Source of the DNA: Melanocharis versteri | Lineage: Eukaryota > Chordata > Aves > Passeriformes > Melanocharitidae | DNA: 64,000 nt | NCBI GenBank assembly: GCA_013397845.1 | Contig: VZTG01005242.1 | Location: 523,032-587,031 of the forward strand | Reading direction: 5' to 3' | In this document: piece after piece, positions 39,053-50,697 of the stretch | How the letters are laid out: each line of letters starts with the position of its first letter | How positions within the stretch are numbered: the first letter of the stretch is position 1 | Made by a program: the position numbers and the translations under genes | Notes under the pieces: model-generated | Told to the model about the DNA's origin: nothing | The model's database searches: none | Seen by the model: the letters and a program-made list of their open reading frames with translations, nothing else

Positions 39053-42023
39053 TATCTGATACAGACAAGTGGACATTTTTTTAGGGATCAAGATCCTATG
39101 CAAAGCACTGTTTTCAATCCTTGCATCATCTAATTCCCATTTGCAGTTTTGGCTTTAATTTCAGCAGCTACCTGGTTGTCTCCTTGTCACAGTCTTGAAA
39201 GAGAGAACCAACCAAGGCCACTATTTCATCAAATTATACCTGTTATTGTTAAATGCCATAGCTTTGCTGCTGCACTTGCCGTTTCATACTAGAAAGGAAA
39301 ATCAGTAGACTGTATTTATTAAGCCATCTTATGAGGAGGATCACTTGAAGCATTAAATTTGGAAATTGTGAAAGTAGAGAACTGTGTAGTACTGCTCTTG
39401 TCCACCCCAAAGTGATGATCAAAACAACAAATACCAGCACGAGGGAAGGCCTTAGCAGAGTGCTGGACAACACTTAAATACTGAGGTAGATGTGCTTGGT
39501 ACTAGCAATTTGCTTCAATTTCCACAAAACCTACCTTTTCCTTGCAGCATGCAAAATTCACTAGGAGCTCACATGTCAAGCAATTGGACATTCCATGGCA
39601 CTTGCAAAAGATCATTTAAAATATCAATTTAAAAGTTACCAAATATTTGCAGGTGAAAAGTAACTTTCTGTATTTTCTTTTAAATTATTTTGTGGATTAA
39701 TAGCTAACTCTGCTCCCATCCCCATCTTCTTGCAGTCTTTCCTCAGTAGTATTCCCCTAGAATCCTTTAGCAGAGGGATCAGGCAGTCCTTGGCCCACTG
39801 CAGTTACAAGTAGCAGAGCCAGGGGCAAATTTCTGCCTGGAATATTTGAGAGAGCAGCTCTGAAAGTGCTGGGAGGCAGGTGAATTGTTTCCAAGTGTTG
39901 TGAAAACCACCTCAAAACTTGTACTGTGCCTGAGTCGTGAGTACTGTGAACAGGTGTGGTCCTAGCAGGCAGAAATATCTTACAAACTCATGAGAAAACA
40001 CTTATTCCTGTGAACAGCCCATCCCTCAATGTTATTCTGGATAATAAAGCAAAGCAAAATGCTTGGTTGAGTTTTACCAATATGCAAGTACTGTCTTGGT
40101 AAGATTTCTGTGGTAAGGCATGTGGCTCCTTGAAGTTCATATTCATATGAAAAAGGATATATATGGGAAAAAAAAGCCAATCATAAACTCTAGTTTATCT
40201 TCCTGGAGATAAAATCTTTCAGAAAATAGCCTTGACTTGAAAAGGCGTCTCAAGCTGAGTTTTATTTTGTGAACCTGTTGCAGTACCATACTGCAAAGGA
40301 TGAGGCAAATGCCAAGTACAGTTGCATGTTCAGTGATCTGTTGGTTAAAGTAATTTCTTCTTGTTGCTTAAGAAAAAGTACATCTTTTAAGTCTCTGTTA
40401 ATACTCCAAGGCTTTCAAAGCACTTAACAAGCCTGGCATTTGCAGGCTGGTAATATGTTTTGCATAATATCAATGGCCTGTCTTTGTGGCCCATGGGAAA
40501 AAGAAATCCTTTTCTTCTTTGTGGTGCATTCATACAGGCCCTCTGCCCAAGATGTTTACAAGTGGAAACACTTTTTGTCTTCTGAAATCTTGATTCCAGC
40601 AGCCCAGGTGTTTTGATGAAGCTTCCAGTATCTGTCTAGCCAGAAAGGTTTTGCAAAACTTACCTGCATTTTAGTGGGTGAGTCAGTTGTATTTTTTGTA
40701 ATTTTTATGGAGGCCTTGCTGGAATGTGTTCAAACAAATGCAAGAAATGCTGTTTGATCTCTTCAGATGGTTAAATTGTCATTCCTGTTAGCGCTGCTTT
40801 GGCTTGGTGCACCCTGTTTCCTAGTCAACTGAGGATGAAGTTGGAGGAGCTGGCAAGGCTATGATATTTACATAATGCCTTTTTTTCCTGTGAACCCTGG
40901 ATGTGGATGGAAACAGCCTCTAATCTTCTTAGTGATCTAAGCAAAGATTGAATGCTTTGGGTCAAGCTGGGGTTTTGGATAGGTTCAGTTAGAAAAAAAA
41001 AATTAAAAATCCCAGCTCTTCACAGTGATTGCGAATGGAAATATTTACAGACTGAGCTAGTTAATGTTTCAGTAATTGATAATATTTTTATTATTTCACC
41101 AGTTTGCAAAGACCACATAATCTGTTTCGAGCCATACTTTTTGAGACTTCTTGGAAGCTGAACAAACAGCCGTTGTATTAAGCTCTGGGCACTGTTCAAG
41201 TTCATTCCCCTTAGGGTAGTTTTAAGTTGTATCATGAGGGATGAAAAAGCAAGTGTCAGAATAAGCATACAACCTCAAAATGACTGGAAAAGACTGCATA
41301 TATGACCTTAATACTTCTTGCACCGTAGCCACTATGACATGGTAAGAGGAGGAGTTTATTAGGTGGCTGTCCTTTCATATCTCAGTTATTAAAACATTCT
41401 GACTGGGATTTTTGTTGTGTGTTACAGTAACATAGCTTTTCAAACACTGCTACCATAAACTTAATTTTAATGTTTTTTTAAGTGGATAAATATCCTGAAC
41501 TCAGGCTAGAAGTGACATTTCATGCTTGATTTGCCTTGCCTGCCTAGATTTTGTGTTATTTTTTCATGCAGAAGTTATAGCTTGTCAGGCGTTCTGAACC
41601 AATGTGCAAGTACAATATATTACAATGAAGGGGGAAAAATCAGTCTGTCCTGTTTACATTTTCCTTTTTCTTCAGGCTTACCTTCCCCAATCCAAAAAAA
41701 TAATGTTAAGTCATTTGACTTAATATTACCACCAGGAGTTTTGTTATGTAATGCATCTTCACATAATACAAGATCACTCAGAGACTGATTTCTCAGAACA
41801 TGAAAGTTAGTAGGAGCTGCTGGGCTTCTTTTAATACCTGCAGCCTAACATTTGCAAAACAAATGGTCAGGTTTTATTTAGTTGCTGTTGTTTTAGTAAC
41901 TTAAGTTCAGCAGTAGCCTTTTTTTTTTTTGCTTTACTTTGTGTTCAATAATAGAATCAATATTACAACCATTCCCTGCTTGAACTTGTCATCGCTGCAT
42001 TTCATTAACTTTCCCAATATTTG

Positions 42024-42031
42024 ATGCAAAT
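42024..42031 (+). promoter_or_regulatory. octamer motif ATGCAAAT
   Basis: A perfect POU-factor octamer (OCT1/OCT4-type) with two TAAT/ATTA homeodomain cores within about 25 bases, in a block at about 41985-42060 that looks less repetitive than its surroundings. Eight-base motifs occur by chance in 64 kb, so function is unproven. Confidence 0.2.
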
Positions 42032-42466
42032 TGTTTCTAATTAACATGCCTCCGAATAAAGAAAAAAAGGGTTCTTAAGAACCTGTGTGCAGTCTGTGTA
42101 ATAATAAAATTTTATTCTCAGCTATGAAGACTTATACCATTTTATGACCTTTTTCAAAATTGCTGTTGCTATTATTTTTATTCTTGTAAGTAGTGTATTT
42201 TAGAATGAAACCCTTTTATCTGTACTATAATTAATAACCAGAAGATGAAAACATAGTAAGGCAAGTAAGGACATGATTCATTACTGAGAAAAAAGAACAC
42301 AACCATACTCAGAATTTGGTCTAATGTTCTAATATTTTCATTAAGTTTAGGAAAATGTTTAGTGGATTCTATCTTTTTGGTATGTGTTATCACTATTGTA
42401 CACATTAGGCGTGCATCTGTTTTGGTTTTCCTCCCTTTATCTGCAAAGGAGATAATGTGATTTGTT

Positions 42467-42556
42467 AAAAAGGAAAAAAAAAGAAAAGGAGAAAAAAAGA
42501 AAAAAAAGGGAGGGACGAAAAAGGAAAAAAAGCAGGAGGGTGGGAAGAAAAAGGGA
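42467..42556 (+). repeat. 90-base polypurine tract
   Basis: Only three pyrimidines (42516, 42533 and 42541) interrupt 90 bases of A and G. The 5' part is A-rich and the 3' part G-rich. Such tracts can form triplex DNA and stall polymerases. The long antisense frames rich in Phe, Ser and Pro here are an artefact of this composition. Confidence 0.75.
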
Positions 42557-44478
42557 CACATATGTCAAATACGTCCTCGTGATTATCCAGAAATAAATTT
42601 GAAGAGTGTAAGAAAATTTTGGCCATCCACTGTAAAACAGCATAAAATTTGAAGGGCAGTTTCATGAACATGGCTGCCTTGCATTTCCTACATGGAAGGA
42701 AAATGTATAGGAAGGAATAAAAATATAAACACACATATATATAAACTTTCTGTATGTATATTCTTTTTTACAACTAAAAGGAGATAAATACGTAGGGGTA
42801 CATAATCAGAACAGGATATTGCAGGGGTCCAAATGGTGCTTGTAAAAGTCTATCATAGGAGTTGGCCAAATCTGATCACTGAGCTCTGTATTGTTATTCT
42901 AATGGGAAGAAATAAAAGATAGCAAGGGGCCTATGGCCTCAGAGAGCAACTTGTCAGTGAGATTGAGCCACTCTAAATCTGACTGTACCCAAACACAATT
43001 GTTCAGCCCTTCCTCCCTTTTCCCACCCTGGCAGCACGTTCTCCTTGCACCTTTTTGCCTTCACTTCTGTGTGTGTGCCTGTGCCATGAACAGTAATTGT
43101 CTCCTGCTCCACTTCCTTCACATTGTTAATTTTTGTCTGGGTGGGTAATCCTCCCTGAGTTAGGGCATGAACTCCCGTGCCAGCATAAGGGCATCCGTGG
43201 ATTCGTACAGCTGGAGGCCACAGGACCACACCTTTTAGTGGCAGTATGGATTTATATCAAATGGAAAGCAACATGGAAAAGCAGCCTGAGCTTTACGTGC
43301 ATCGTGCCCCTTGTAACCACTGCATTCACTGTAGTAACAGGAGAGATTTAGACAAGTATGCTACTAGGCTAATTAAGGGCTCTTCTGCTAAAGAGGCTTT
43401 TGTCTCAAGCTTTAGTTCTGGAGATCCAAATGTAGCTATATATATGAGAAATAGTTTCTATGCAACCACAGAAACAAGACAAATTTTAAGGCCTTTAAGG
43501 CTTTGTTTATTTTTATATATACATGAGTATGATACATGATACGGATACTCAAGTTTCAGCTTTGGGATTTTTTAAATTTGAAAGTATTTAGGAAACAAAT
43601 CTCACAAGTTATTTTATTCTGTCTGTTTTCAGCTGATATTTCCATGAACATGGTATGTTCGTGAAGCTGCATGTTGCTCATACCATTCAGGTTCTCAGTT
43701 TGAAATGTAAAGGCTGGTTTCAGTGAAACTTCTCTTGTTGGAAACGGGAGCTGCCTGTTTTACTCTAAAAGCAATGCTGGACTGACTGTTCATCAGTAAT
43801 TGTGAATAATTATTAGTGATTTGAGTAGGCTTTCAGAGTTTTGTAAGTTTAGCATATATGGAAACACCTGTCAGTGTTCCTTTGCATTAACTGCCTGTGT
43901 TTGGAAATGTTCATGAATGTCTGAGGTGAAGCAATAAGCCTGTGCTTCCATAGCTCTTGCTGATTTTTAAAATCTTTGTGCTGCTTGAAATAAATCTGAT
44001 CAGAGTTTCCGCTTGATGATTACACTGTACCTTTTTCCTTGCTTCGCCTTCCATCCTTTCACAAATTGGTAGAGATACATATTCATCGGAATACTTAAAC
44101 AACACTTACTGTTAAAGCTGGTTTGAATTAAGTATGTTTTCTCAAAATTTGCTACTGCAAGTTTTCACAATTATGACAACCATGTTGAATTCTGGTGTCC
44201 TTTTTTTTTTTCTTTTTTTTAATGGAAAGGCCATGTCTTGGTTTTCCAGAACATGGTCAACCAGTCCCCTTAATATTCCTATAGTGCTCTTCTCATAAAA
44301 CAAATAGGACCATAATGTTTAGAAAATGCACTCCAATTTCTGACAAAGCTGAAATGTCTCATGGATGCTTGTGCCCTTGATATTCGGTTGCGTTCACTTT
44401 CATGTTATCTCATGCTCTGTAGCATTAATGAAAGCAATGGGGCGCTGTTTTGATCCTGTTATTTATTTTTCTCCCTAG

Positions 44479-44604
44479 CTGTGTGCTGCCCACCTGCCAA
44501 CCCGATCAGAGGCTCCCAACCACTATCAAGCAGTGTGTCGGGCTCTGTTTGCCGAAACAATGGAGCTCTACACTTTCCTGGCCAAAATTAAAAGTGCAAA
44601 AGAG
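44479..44604 (+). CDS. SPIRE1: SPIRE1 exon 3 (end of KIND domain)
   Basis: This exon has 42 codons, phase 0 at both ends, from LCAAHLPT to IKSAKE. The acceptor is CTCCCTAG at 44478 and the donor is GAG|gtaagc. It encodes the last helices of the KIND domain. The stretch NHYQAVCRALFAETMELYTF (residues 14-33) is the conserved core helix region, and the exon ends in a Lys-rich helix leading into the linker. It joins exon 2 in frame as DVMK|LCAAH, exactly as in other vertebrate SPIRE1 proteins from memory. KIND docks the formin tail, so this exon is needed for SPIRE-FMN cooperation. Confidence 0.96.
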
Positions 44605-47559
44605 GTAAGCAATATGAGAAGGTTTTCTGCTTTTGAGCTCATCACCCTGTGAATTTGGCTTACAAAATCACTTCTCTACCCAGCCAGCAGGGAATGTCAG
44701 ATGCTTGAGGAGATGATCTGTAGTTTTCAGGGAGGATACTTCCTCAGCTGAGGTTTTTTTTTTCTATTTTGGCCTGTAACCATTTGCATCCCTCAGAATT
44801 TGTTATTAGTTGTGACTTGTCTATTTGGGAGTAAAACAGAGGATTTTCTTGGAGGGTAACACACTGCTTACATGTACCCATTCCTGCATGTGTGTATGCA
44901 ATATGTTTGAGTCTAAAAGCTCCTCTGGTGTTTCAGAGATGTTATGAAGTGTCAGAGCTTTGCCTGTTCTTCCTCAGCTCCTTCCCATGAGGGAATTCTC
45001 TTTGCTGACAATTATCTGAGGTTCTTCTTGCTATTTTTTTGTCCCCAGTCAACAGCTTCTCTTACCTTTTGCTGTATGATTGGTTTGTTGTCTGTCAAAT
45101 TGGTTTCACAGCCAGGCCAACTTTAAAAATAGAAAAAATTTCCACTTCAGGTCACAATGCTTATGTTCACTGCCTGTTTGGCTGTTACCGTTGGCTGAAA
45201 GGGCATCCTGTGAACCACTGCAATTCACGGGTCTGGCTGAAGAGTGACTTTAAGGTTGATATTTACTGCAGATAGTTTCAGTGATCTGGCCTGCAGAGTG
45301 GCCCGGTGAACAATTGTATTAAAACAGTCTGGATGCTGGTAACGTTGGAAAACTGGTGGGTAAAGGGAAGGGCAGGAAGGGAAACTCATTTCTCAAAGCT
45401 GGTTTCTTCACCAAAGCCAACTTGTCAAGTAACAATGCTTTCATAATTTTTTTTTTCCCTTAATAAATCCCTGAAGGATTTTCTTTTCTTTTGTAAGTCA
45501 AGATCTACAGCACCTCTGAAAAGCAGGATAAGATTTTACAGGCTGACCTAAAAATTTTGCTGCTGAAAGAGGCAGAGCTGTTCCACCCACGCACATGTAC
45601 TCCCGCGGTTTTCCTTCTTCTGGTTCTAGGGAACAAATGCAATAAATATCAAGCAAAACAAAAAATAAAGGAGTTACTCCTTGTCAGGTTAATGATCTGC
45701 ATCAGCTCATTAAAGGGTCAGATGAGCCTCAGAGCAGCACAAGAGAGCTTTTATCACGCTGATATGGAAGATGCAGAACAGTCAGAGGCATAAGGGGCTG
45801 CTGCTCTTCCTTCCTGGGTGAGATGCATCATCCAAGAGGGAGAATCCTTCTGAGATGTTTTTCTGCTGCACAGAGTCACATTTCATCTCCATTTCTTCTC
45901 CAGTCCTATTCAAGCTGAAAGCAATTTTTAAACTGAAGCAGTGTCATACAAGGATAATTTTGACAGTGTCAGCAGGGCTAAATAGCCACTTCTTTTCTGA
46001 AGTGCCTGTGTTATGGGACATCTGCATCCAATGCCCCTGGTACAGGATATGAGATCTCCATGCTAAATCTGTCTCCCAAACCTTGAAATAATTCATTTCA
46101 CGTCTTGGTTTTTAACTACTGGGTATATTAATTGAGGGACCTGTGCTAGAAACACCTCACTCAACAACTGTTGCAAAGTCCATGTTGAGGCTCAAAGATA
46201 AAACCTTCGAAGTTCTTCTTTCTGCCCAGGGAGGAATTTTGTTTCTGATAGTTCTCAAACACCTTGGCCACAGTAAGCAGTGATAGGGCATCTCTGTTGT
46301 CAATGTCAAAGTAAAATATTGTGAGCTATAACCACTTAAAATCATGTCTTAACAATAATCTTTAAAAAAATTATTTTAAAAAGTGGAAAGGCATTTTGAA
46401 TTTGCGAATTATTTAATCACCTTATCATTGGGCATAAAAACCCAACAACATCTGATCACACCATAGAGCGTACTATGAGTTAATCCCAAATGAAAGAAAC
46501 CATTTGCCTCTCACCGGCTATTAGGCATTGATTCAAAGCACATTTAGGTCAAAGGAAGTAATCCTTGTAGATGGAATTTTGGCCCTCCTGAATCAGTAAG
46601 ACTTTTATTGCTGCACCTAACCAGGGCCAGAATTTTGACCTTTTGATTTAATTTTGCTCTGGATCAGTCCCTCAGTAGGCATGTAAGAAATTACCAAGAG
46701 AATTGTCTTGGAAGCAGCTTTTGGAATCCGAATACTGTGGGTATATGATGTGCTTGGTCCTTGGTCATAGCTTTTATCTAATTATAGATTTGGAAGGTAT
46801 TTAATTTTGAGAATAATATAGTGTACAAAATAAAAAATAGGTATGAAGAAAATATGAGCCGAAATGCTGTAATTCTTGTTGCACCATTTTAAAATGACCT
46901 TTATAGTTTATACTTGAGGCAAGCAGGGATCATATGATCACGTTAGGTTTGTGCCAGTAAAAGCTGTGCTATTGTTTACGTGCTCTTCTGTCTTGCAAAT
47001 ACATAGCAGAACCTTAAGTCATGAGGAGTACAGTTAAATACTCTTCTAATAAATTCCTTTTTTTCTTTTCCTTTTCTTATTGTCATATAAGAAATGGGTA
47101 TAAAGGAGATAAACACTGAATACTTCAGTAAGGAAATTTTGTTGTCATGGATTTGTGGTGATTGCGTTCTCAGAGAACTGGGGGAAAAAAGTTGCATACA
47201 TCAGCTCCAATTAAGAAAAAATTATACTGTGTAATACTGTGGGTTTGACACCAAAGATGCCAGGAATTTTAAATTGTTGGTTTGTTTAAAAAAATAACAG
47301 CTTTATTTGGAGATCTTCTTTTAGATTCCCTCAGACCTAGACACAGTTGTGGATATGAGATCAAAATAAAATTAAAAACACTGAAAAGGGGAAAGAATCC
47401 TCTGAAATTATTTAAAATAACTTTCCTGTGGATAAAAAATACTTTGAAATTACTTGGATCCCTTCTAGGGCCACTGAGTGGCATCTGGGTATCTGTTTCC
47501 CAGGTATATGAGGTCCATATTTTTTGGTCAGTAAGTGCTTAAATAGGCTGATGCCTTTT

Positions 47560-47915
47560 CCTGGGCTTAGAAAATAAAAGCCAGACACGGTTAAAGGGTA
47601 GGGGTTTTACCTCAGTATTTTTAATAAGGATCCTTATTGGTGCACCACTTCGCCAAGGTGGAACGCGCTGCAGTGCACCCCCACGGTAAATCAGGTATGC
47701 AATTTACAGACCTTACACATTAGCACATCTAACAAGGGTACCCAATAAGGGGGCTTTGGCACATCCATGGGATCCCCCCTGGATGGGCCAATCTGTGGTT
47801 TACAGAATATGTTCTAGAAGGGGGCCTTTGCCCCCCAGGATCATAGGATGTTAGGTTTCCTGACTGTGCATCTTCTGGGCTGTTTGGTCTCCTGGCCCTA
47901 CAGAACACTACAACT
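47560..47915 (-). mobile_element. candidate LTR-type insertion (solo LTR?), - orientation
   Basis: A block of about 350 bases with GC- and CpG-richer composition than its surroundings. Read on the - strand it would begin TGTAGTGTTCTGTAGGGCC, a TG start as in retroviral LTRs, and carries CCAATAAG near its far end. It contains a perfect 16-bp palindrome (AATAAGGATCCTTATT, 47623-47638) and a nearby pair of GTGCAC hexamers. I could not find a target-site duplication and the 3' edge is uncertain, so the class is tentative. It carries no coding remnant. Confidence 0.4.
47623..47638. repeat. perfect 16-bp palindrome
   Basis: AATAAGGATCCTTATT is self-complementary and lies within the LTR-like block. 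If the block is an antisense LTR, this may be a hairpin around the polyadenylation-signal region (inference). Confidence 0.6.
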
Positions 47916-49460
47916 ATGCTAAGTTAGCAGACTTAAAGAATTACAAGTATGCTTGCTAATGCTTGTGGATACATAAAACTATGTAAAAGGTATATAAAAG
48001 AAAAGGCAAAAATCATCTTGGCATCAGGCAGCTTCACTGTAGTGGAAGAGGGAGAATTTTTATCTGCAGAAATTCACTTGCTTGGGGTGAACTAAATCTG
48101 ACCTACCTTATGCTGCAGCCCAGAACAGGTTTAGATGGGAAATAAACTGTGAAAGAGGTAGGGAAAAAATATTGCTGTGATGCAGTTTTCAATTTGGCCC
48201 TATCAAAACTTATCAGGACTCTGAAAGTCCAGGATTTCAAGAAGGATGGATTGGTAGGTAGGAGGGATAGGTCTGTAGGTTGTAAAATGTTTTAATACTA
48301 GTATATATACTGAGGAGTCACGTGTTCCCCAGACATCATCTGTCATGTAACAAATAGAGCGTAGATTCACAAAGGGTTTTGCTGGCATGAATTTGGGTGA
48401 GTGTATTAATCAGGAATGATGAAGCGATGAGTGAGCTGTTCAGATCATCTCAGTGGATGTCAGATAGAATGTTTAAGGCAGTTTGTCACATAATTGATGC
48501 CATATGGTTATTTCCAGTCTGATTCCCTGTGTATGAAAGGTCAGCAGTAAAGCTGACTTGCAGAGAGGGAGATGGTACTTCCATTATTAAAGAGTGTGAA
48601 CTGTTTCATGTGGTGGATGCACAGGATGGACAGAGTCGAGAAAGATGTGGTACTACTGTTGCAATAGTTTAAAGAAGTAAACAACTAGAAGTTTTCTTTT
48701 GGCAAGGTGAAGTTTCATTTTTGCAAGTTTACTAGGGTGTTTTTCAGCTTCCTGGCAGCATCTGCATGCTGCTTAGGCTCTGTGAAAGGTGCCCTTGGTG
48801 CAGACCCACTGTAAGTACCATCTGCTGCTATCCAGGAGTGGTCTTCTGATGGGCCAAGACCTCCTAACTCTTGTGTCCTGCTGTTTAAGCATTTACAGCT
48901 TGTTTTTATGTCAAAAAGTGAGCTTTCAAAATTGCAATAAGAAAATCCCGCAGAAAGGGATTCTCTCCCTTTTTAAAATTGTTTTGAGGGAAAAATGGTC
49001 CACAAGGTGAGGGAAATGCACACATGTATGGCAGGGGACAAGGTAGTTTGAATATCTGCTAAAAATGGACCCATGTAAAAGAAAAGATTCATCTTTTTTC
49101 AGGATCGTCCAAAAGTCATTGACATAACCTTTGGTGGCACCTGGCCATAGACAGAACTGTAGGCACAAATAAGTGATGTCCATGAGATAAAGCAAATGTT
49201 CCTGCTGTGGAGTATCTGAAAAGGTCACACACATTGCTCAGGAATGGCATCAAGTGTGACCAAGAGAGACAGGGAGAGACTATGCAAGCAAAAGAATGCA
49301 AAATTGCTGCTCTGGATCAGACAGGGGATTCACCAGAGCTGTATCCACATTGTGAACCTGCTTTGTAGAAGGCATATCTGCCCTAGTCCTCCTTTGGCTC
49401 CCTGTTACTGCCCGGTCTTGCCTTCTCCTGGAGTTTATGTTCCATGTGCACTTCATGGTT

Positions 49461-50090
49461 GAGCGAGCCAGCAATGTGCCCTTGCTACAAAGAAGGACAG
49501 TGGTGTCCCAGGCTGCATTAGGAATGTTGCCAGCAGATTGAGGGAGGTGATCCTTCCCCTCTGCTCAGCACTGGTGAGGCCACAGCTGGAGTGCTGGGTC
49601 CAGGTCTGGGCTCTCCAGTACAGGAGAGACATTGGCATAAAGGAGAGAGTCCAGGGAAGGGCCAGGAAGATGATGAACTGAAACAGCTTTCCTGTGAGGA
49701 AAGGCAGAGAGACCCAGGGCTGTTCAGTCTGGAAATGGGAAGGCTCAGGGATCTCATGAATGTCTCTAAATACTTGAGGGGAGAGTGCAAAGGGGACAGC
49801 ACCAGGCTTTTTTCGGTGGTGCCCAGTGACAGGACCAGAGGCAATGGACACAAACTAAAATGCAGGAGTTCCCTCTGAAGAGCTAGAAATACTGTTTTTA
49901 CTGTGAGGGTGGCTGAGCACTGACAAAGATTTTCTGGGGAGGCTGTGGATTCTCTGTCCCTGGAGATATTCAGAAGGTGCCTGGACATGGTGCTGGACAA
50001 CTGGCTCTCGGTGGCCCTGCTTTAGAAGGGGGTTGGACCAGCTGACTTCCAGAGATCTCTTCCAACCTCAGACACTTTGTGACTCTGTGG
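49461..50090 (+). mobile_element. CR1 LINE 3' end, sense orientation
   Basis: About 630 bases match the known layout of CR1 3' ends: 'cactggtgaggccacagctg' (about 49568), 'gtccagggaagggccaggaa', 'gacaggaccagaggcaatgg', a 'tccctggagatattcagaag' block, and the terminal 'cagagatctcttccaacctc' followed by tgtgactctgtg. It is the last part of ORF2 plus the 3' UTR, 5'-truncated. The antisense frames of 132 and 160 codons across it are not real genes. The same strand as SPIRE1 is used, so it cannot supply an antisense transcript of its own. Confidence 0.9.
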
Positions 50091-50646
50091 GTGGTACCGG
50101 TAAGGTGATGCTGGCCTGTAGGATGTAGACCTGTGTGTGATAAACGCCTCAACTGGCACAGGTAGTGCTAAAAAAACACCATGTGATGCTGGCCAGCATA
50201 GAATATGAGATGAGTGTGCAGTAGGCAGATCTGTTGCAGTAGGTTTGACTTATATCTCAAAAAGTTTTAGAGATTGATGTACACCCTAGAGCATCAAAAT
50301 TAATATTCCTTCCAAAAATAATTAAGATTTTGTATATTTTTATAATCGCCTACATCTCTAATTGCAGTAGAAATCCATGCTCATCAAAAACTCATCCATA
50401 ATTTCATTATCCACAGTGTGCCTTGTAATTAGGCTTTTGGTAGAACACAGAGAAAGCTCCCAATTGGTCATCTTTGTACTGTTCTTCTAAAACATGTTGC
50501 CTTTCATTTCTGTCCTTTCTGATGTAAAAACATAATTCCTTCAGTCTGCCTGGATATATTTCAATCTAATCTGTATGAAATGTAAACATACAAATTCTAA
50601 TTAAGCACCTGCATAGAAATGAAATTGTTCCTTTCTTTTTTCCTAG

Positions 50647-50697
50647 TTTCATGCCATACAAAGATTCAGTTGGAAAACAGCCAATGAAAAAAGTCAG
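50647..50697 (+). CDS. candidate in-frame microexon of SPIRE1 (unproven)
   Basis: A long pyrimidine tract ending TTTTTTCCTAG at 50646 is followed by 51 bases with no stop codon in the SPIRE1 frame, then CAG|gtggct. Spliced between exons 3 and 4 it would keep phase 0 at both ends and add FHAIQRFSWKTANEKSQ to the KIND-WH2 linker. The acceptor is as good as those of the true exons; the donor is weak. I do not recall such a segment in human SPIRE1. A 51-base stop-free stretch occurs by chance about 44% of the time, so this may be a decoy. Confidence 0.2.

Larger units (their letters stand above)
22136..44478 (+). other. SPIRE1: SPIRE1 intron 2
   Basis: A 22.3-kb phase-0 intron with donor gtacag and acceptor CTCCCTAG. 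It contains no recognised coding sequence and no clear CR1 copy. It does hold a pyrimidine/GC-rich but CpG-poor block at about 23160-23425, a CpG-dense patch at about 25097-25350, a G-run tract at 31918-31962, a 90-base polypurine tract at 42467-42556 and a (GAT)5 microsatellite. The segment at about 41985-42060 (octamer and TAAT motifs) and the one at about 30500-30600 look like ordinary candidate regulatory DNA only. Nothing is recognisable in most of the remainder. Confidence 0.9.

Noticed and set aside
42178..42734. Phe/Ser-rich antisense frames of 68-127 codons
   Set aside because: They are the reverse complement of the polypurine tract and nothing more.
49453..50000. 132- and 160-codon antisense frames
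   Set aside because: They lie across the sense-oriented CR1 3' end and are antisense to it, so they are repeat artefacts.
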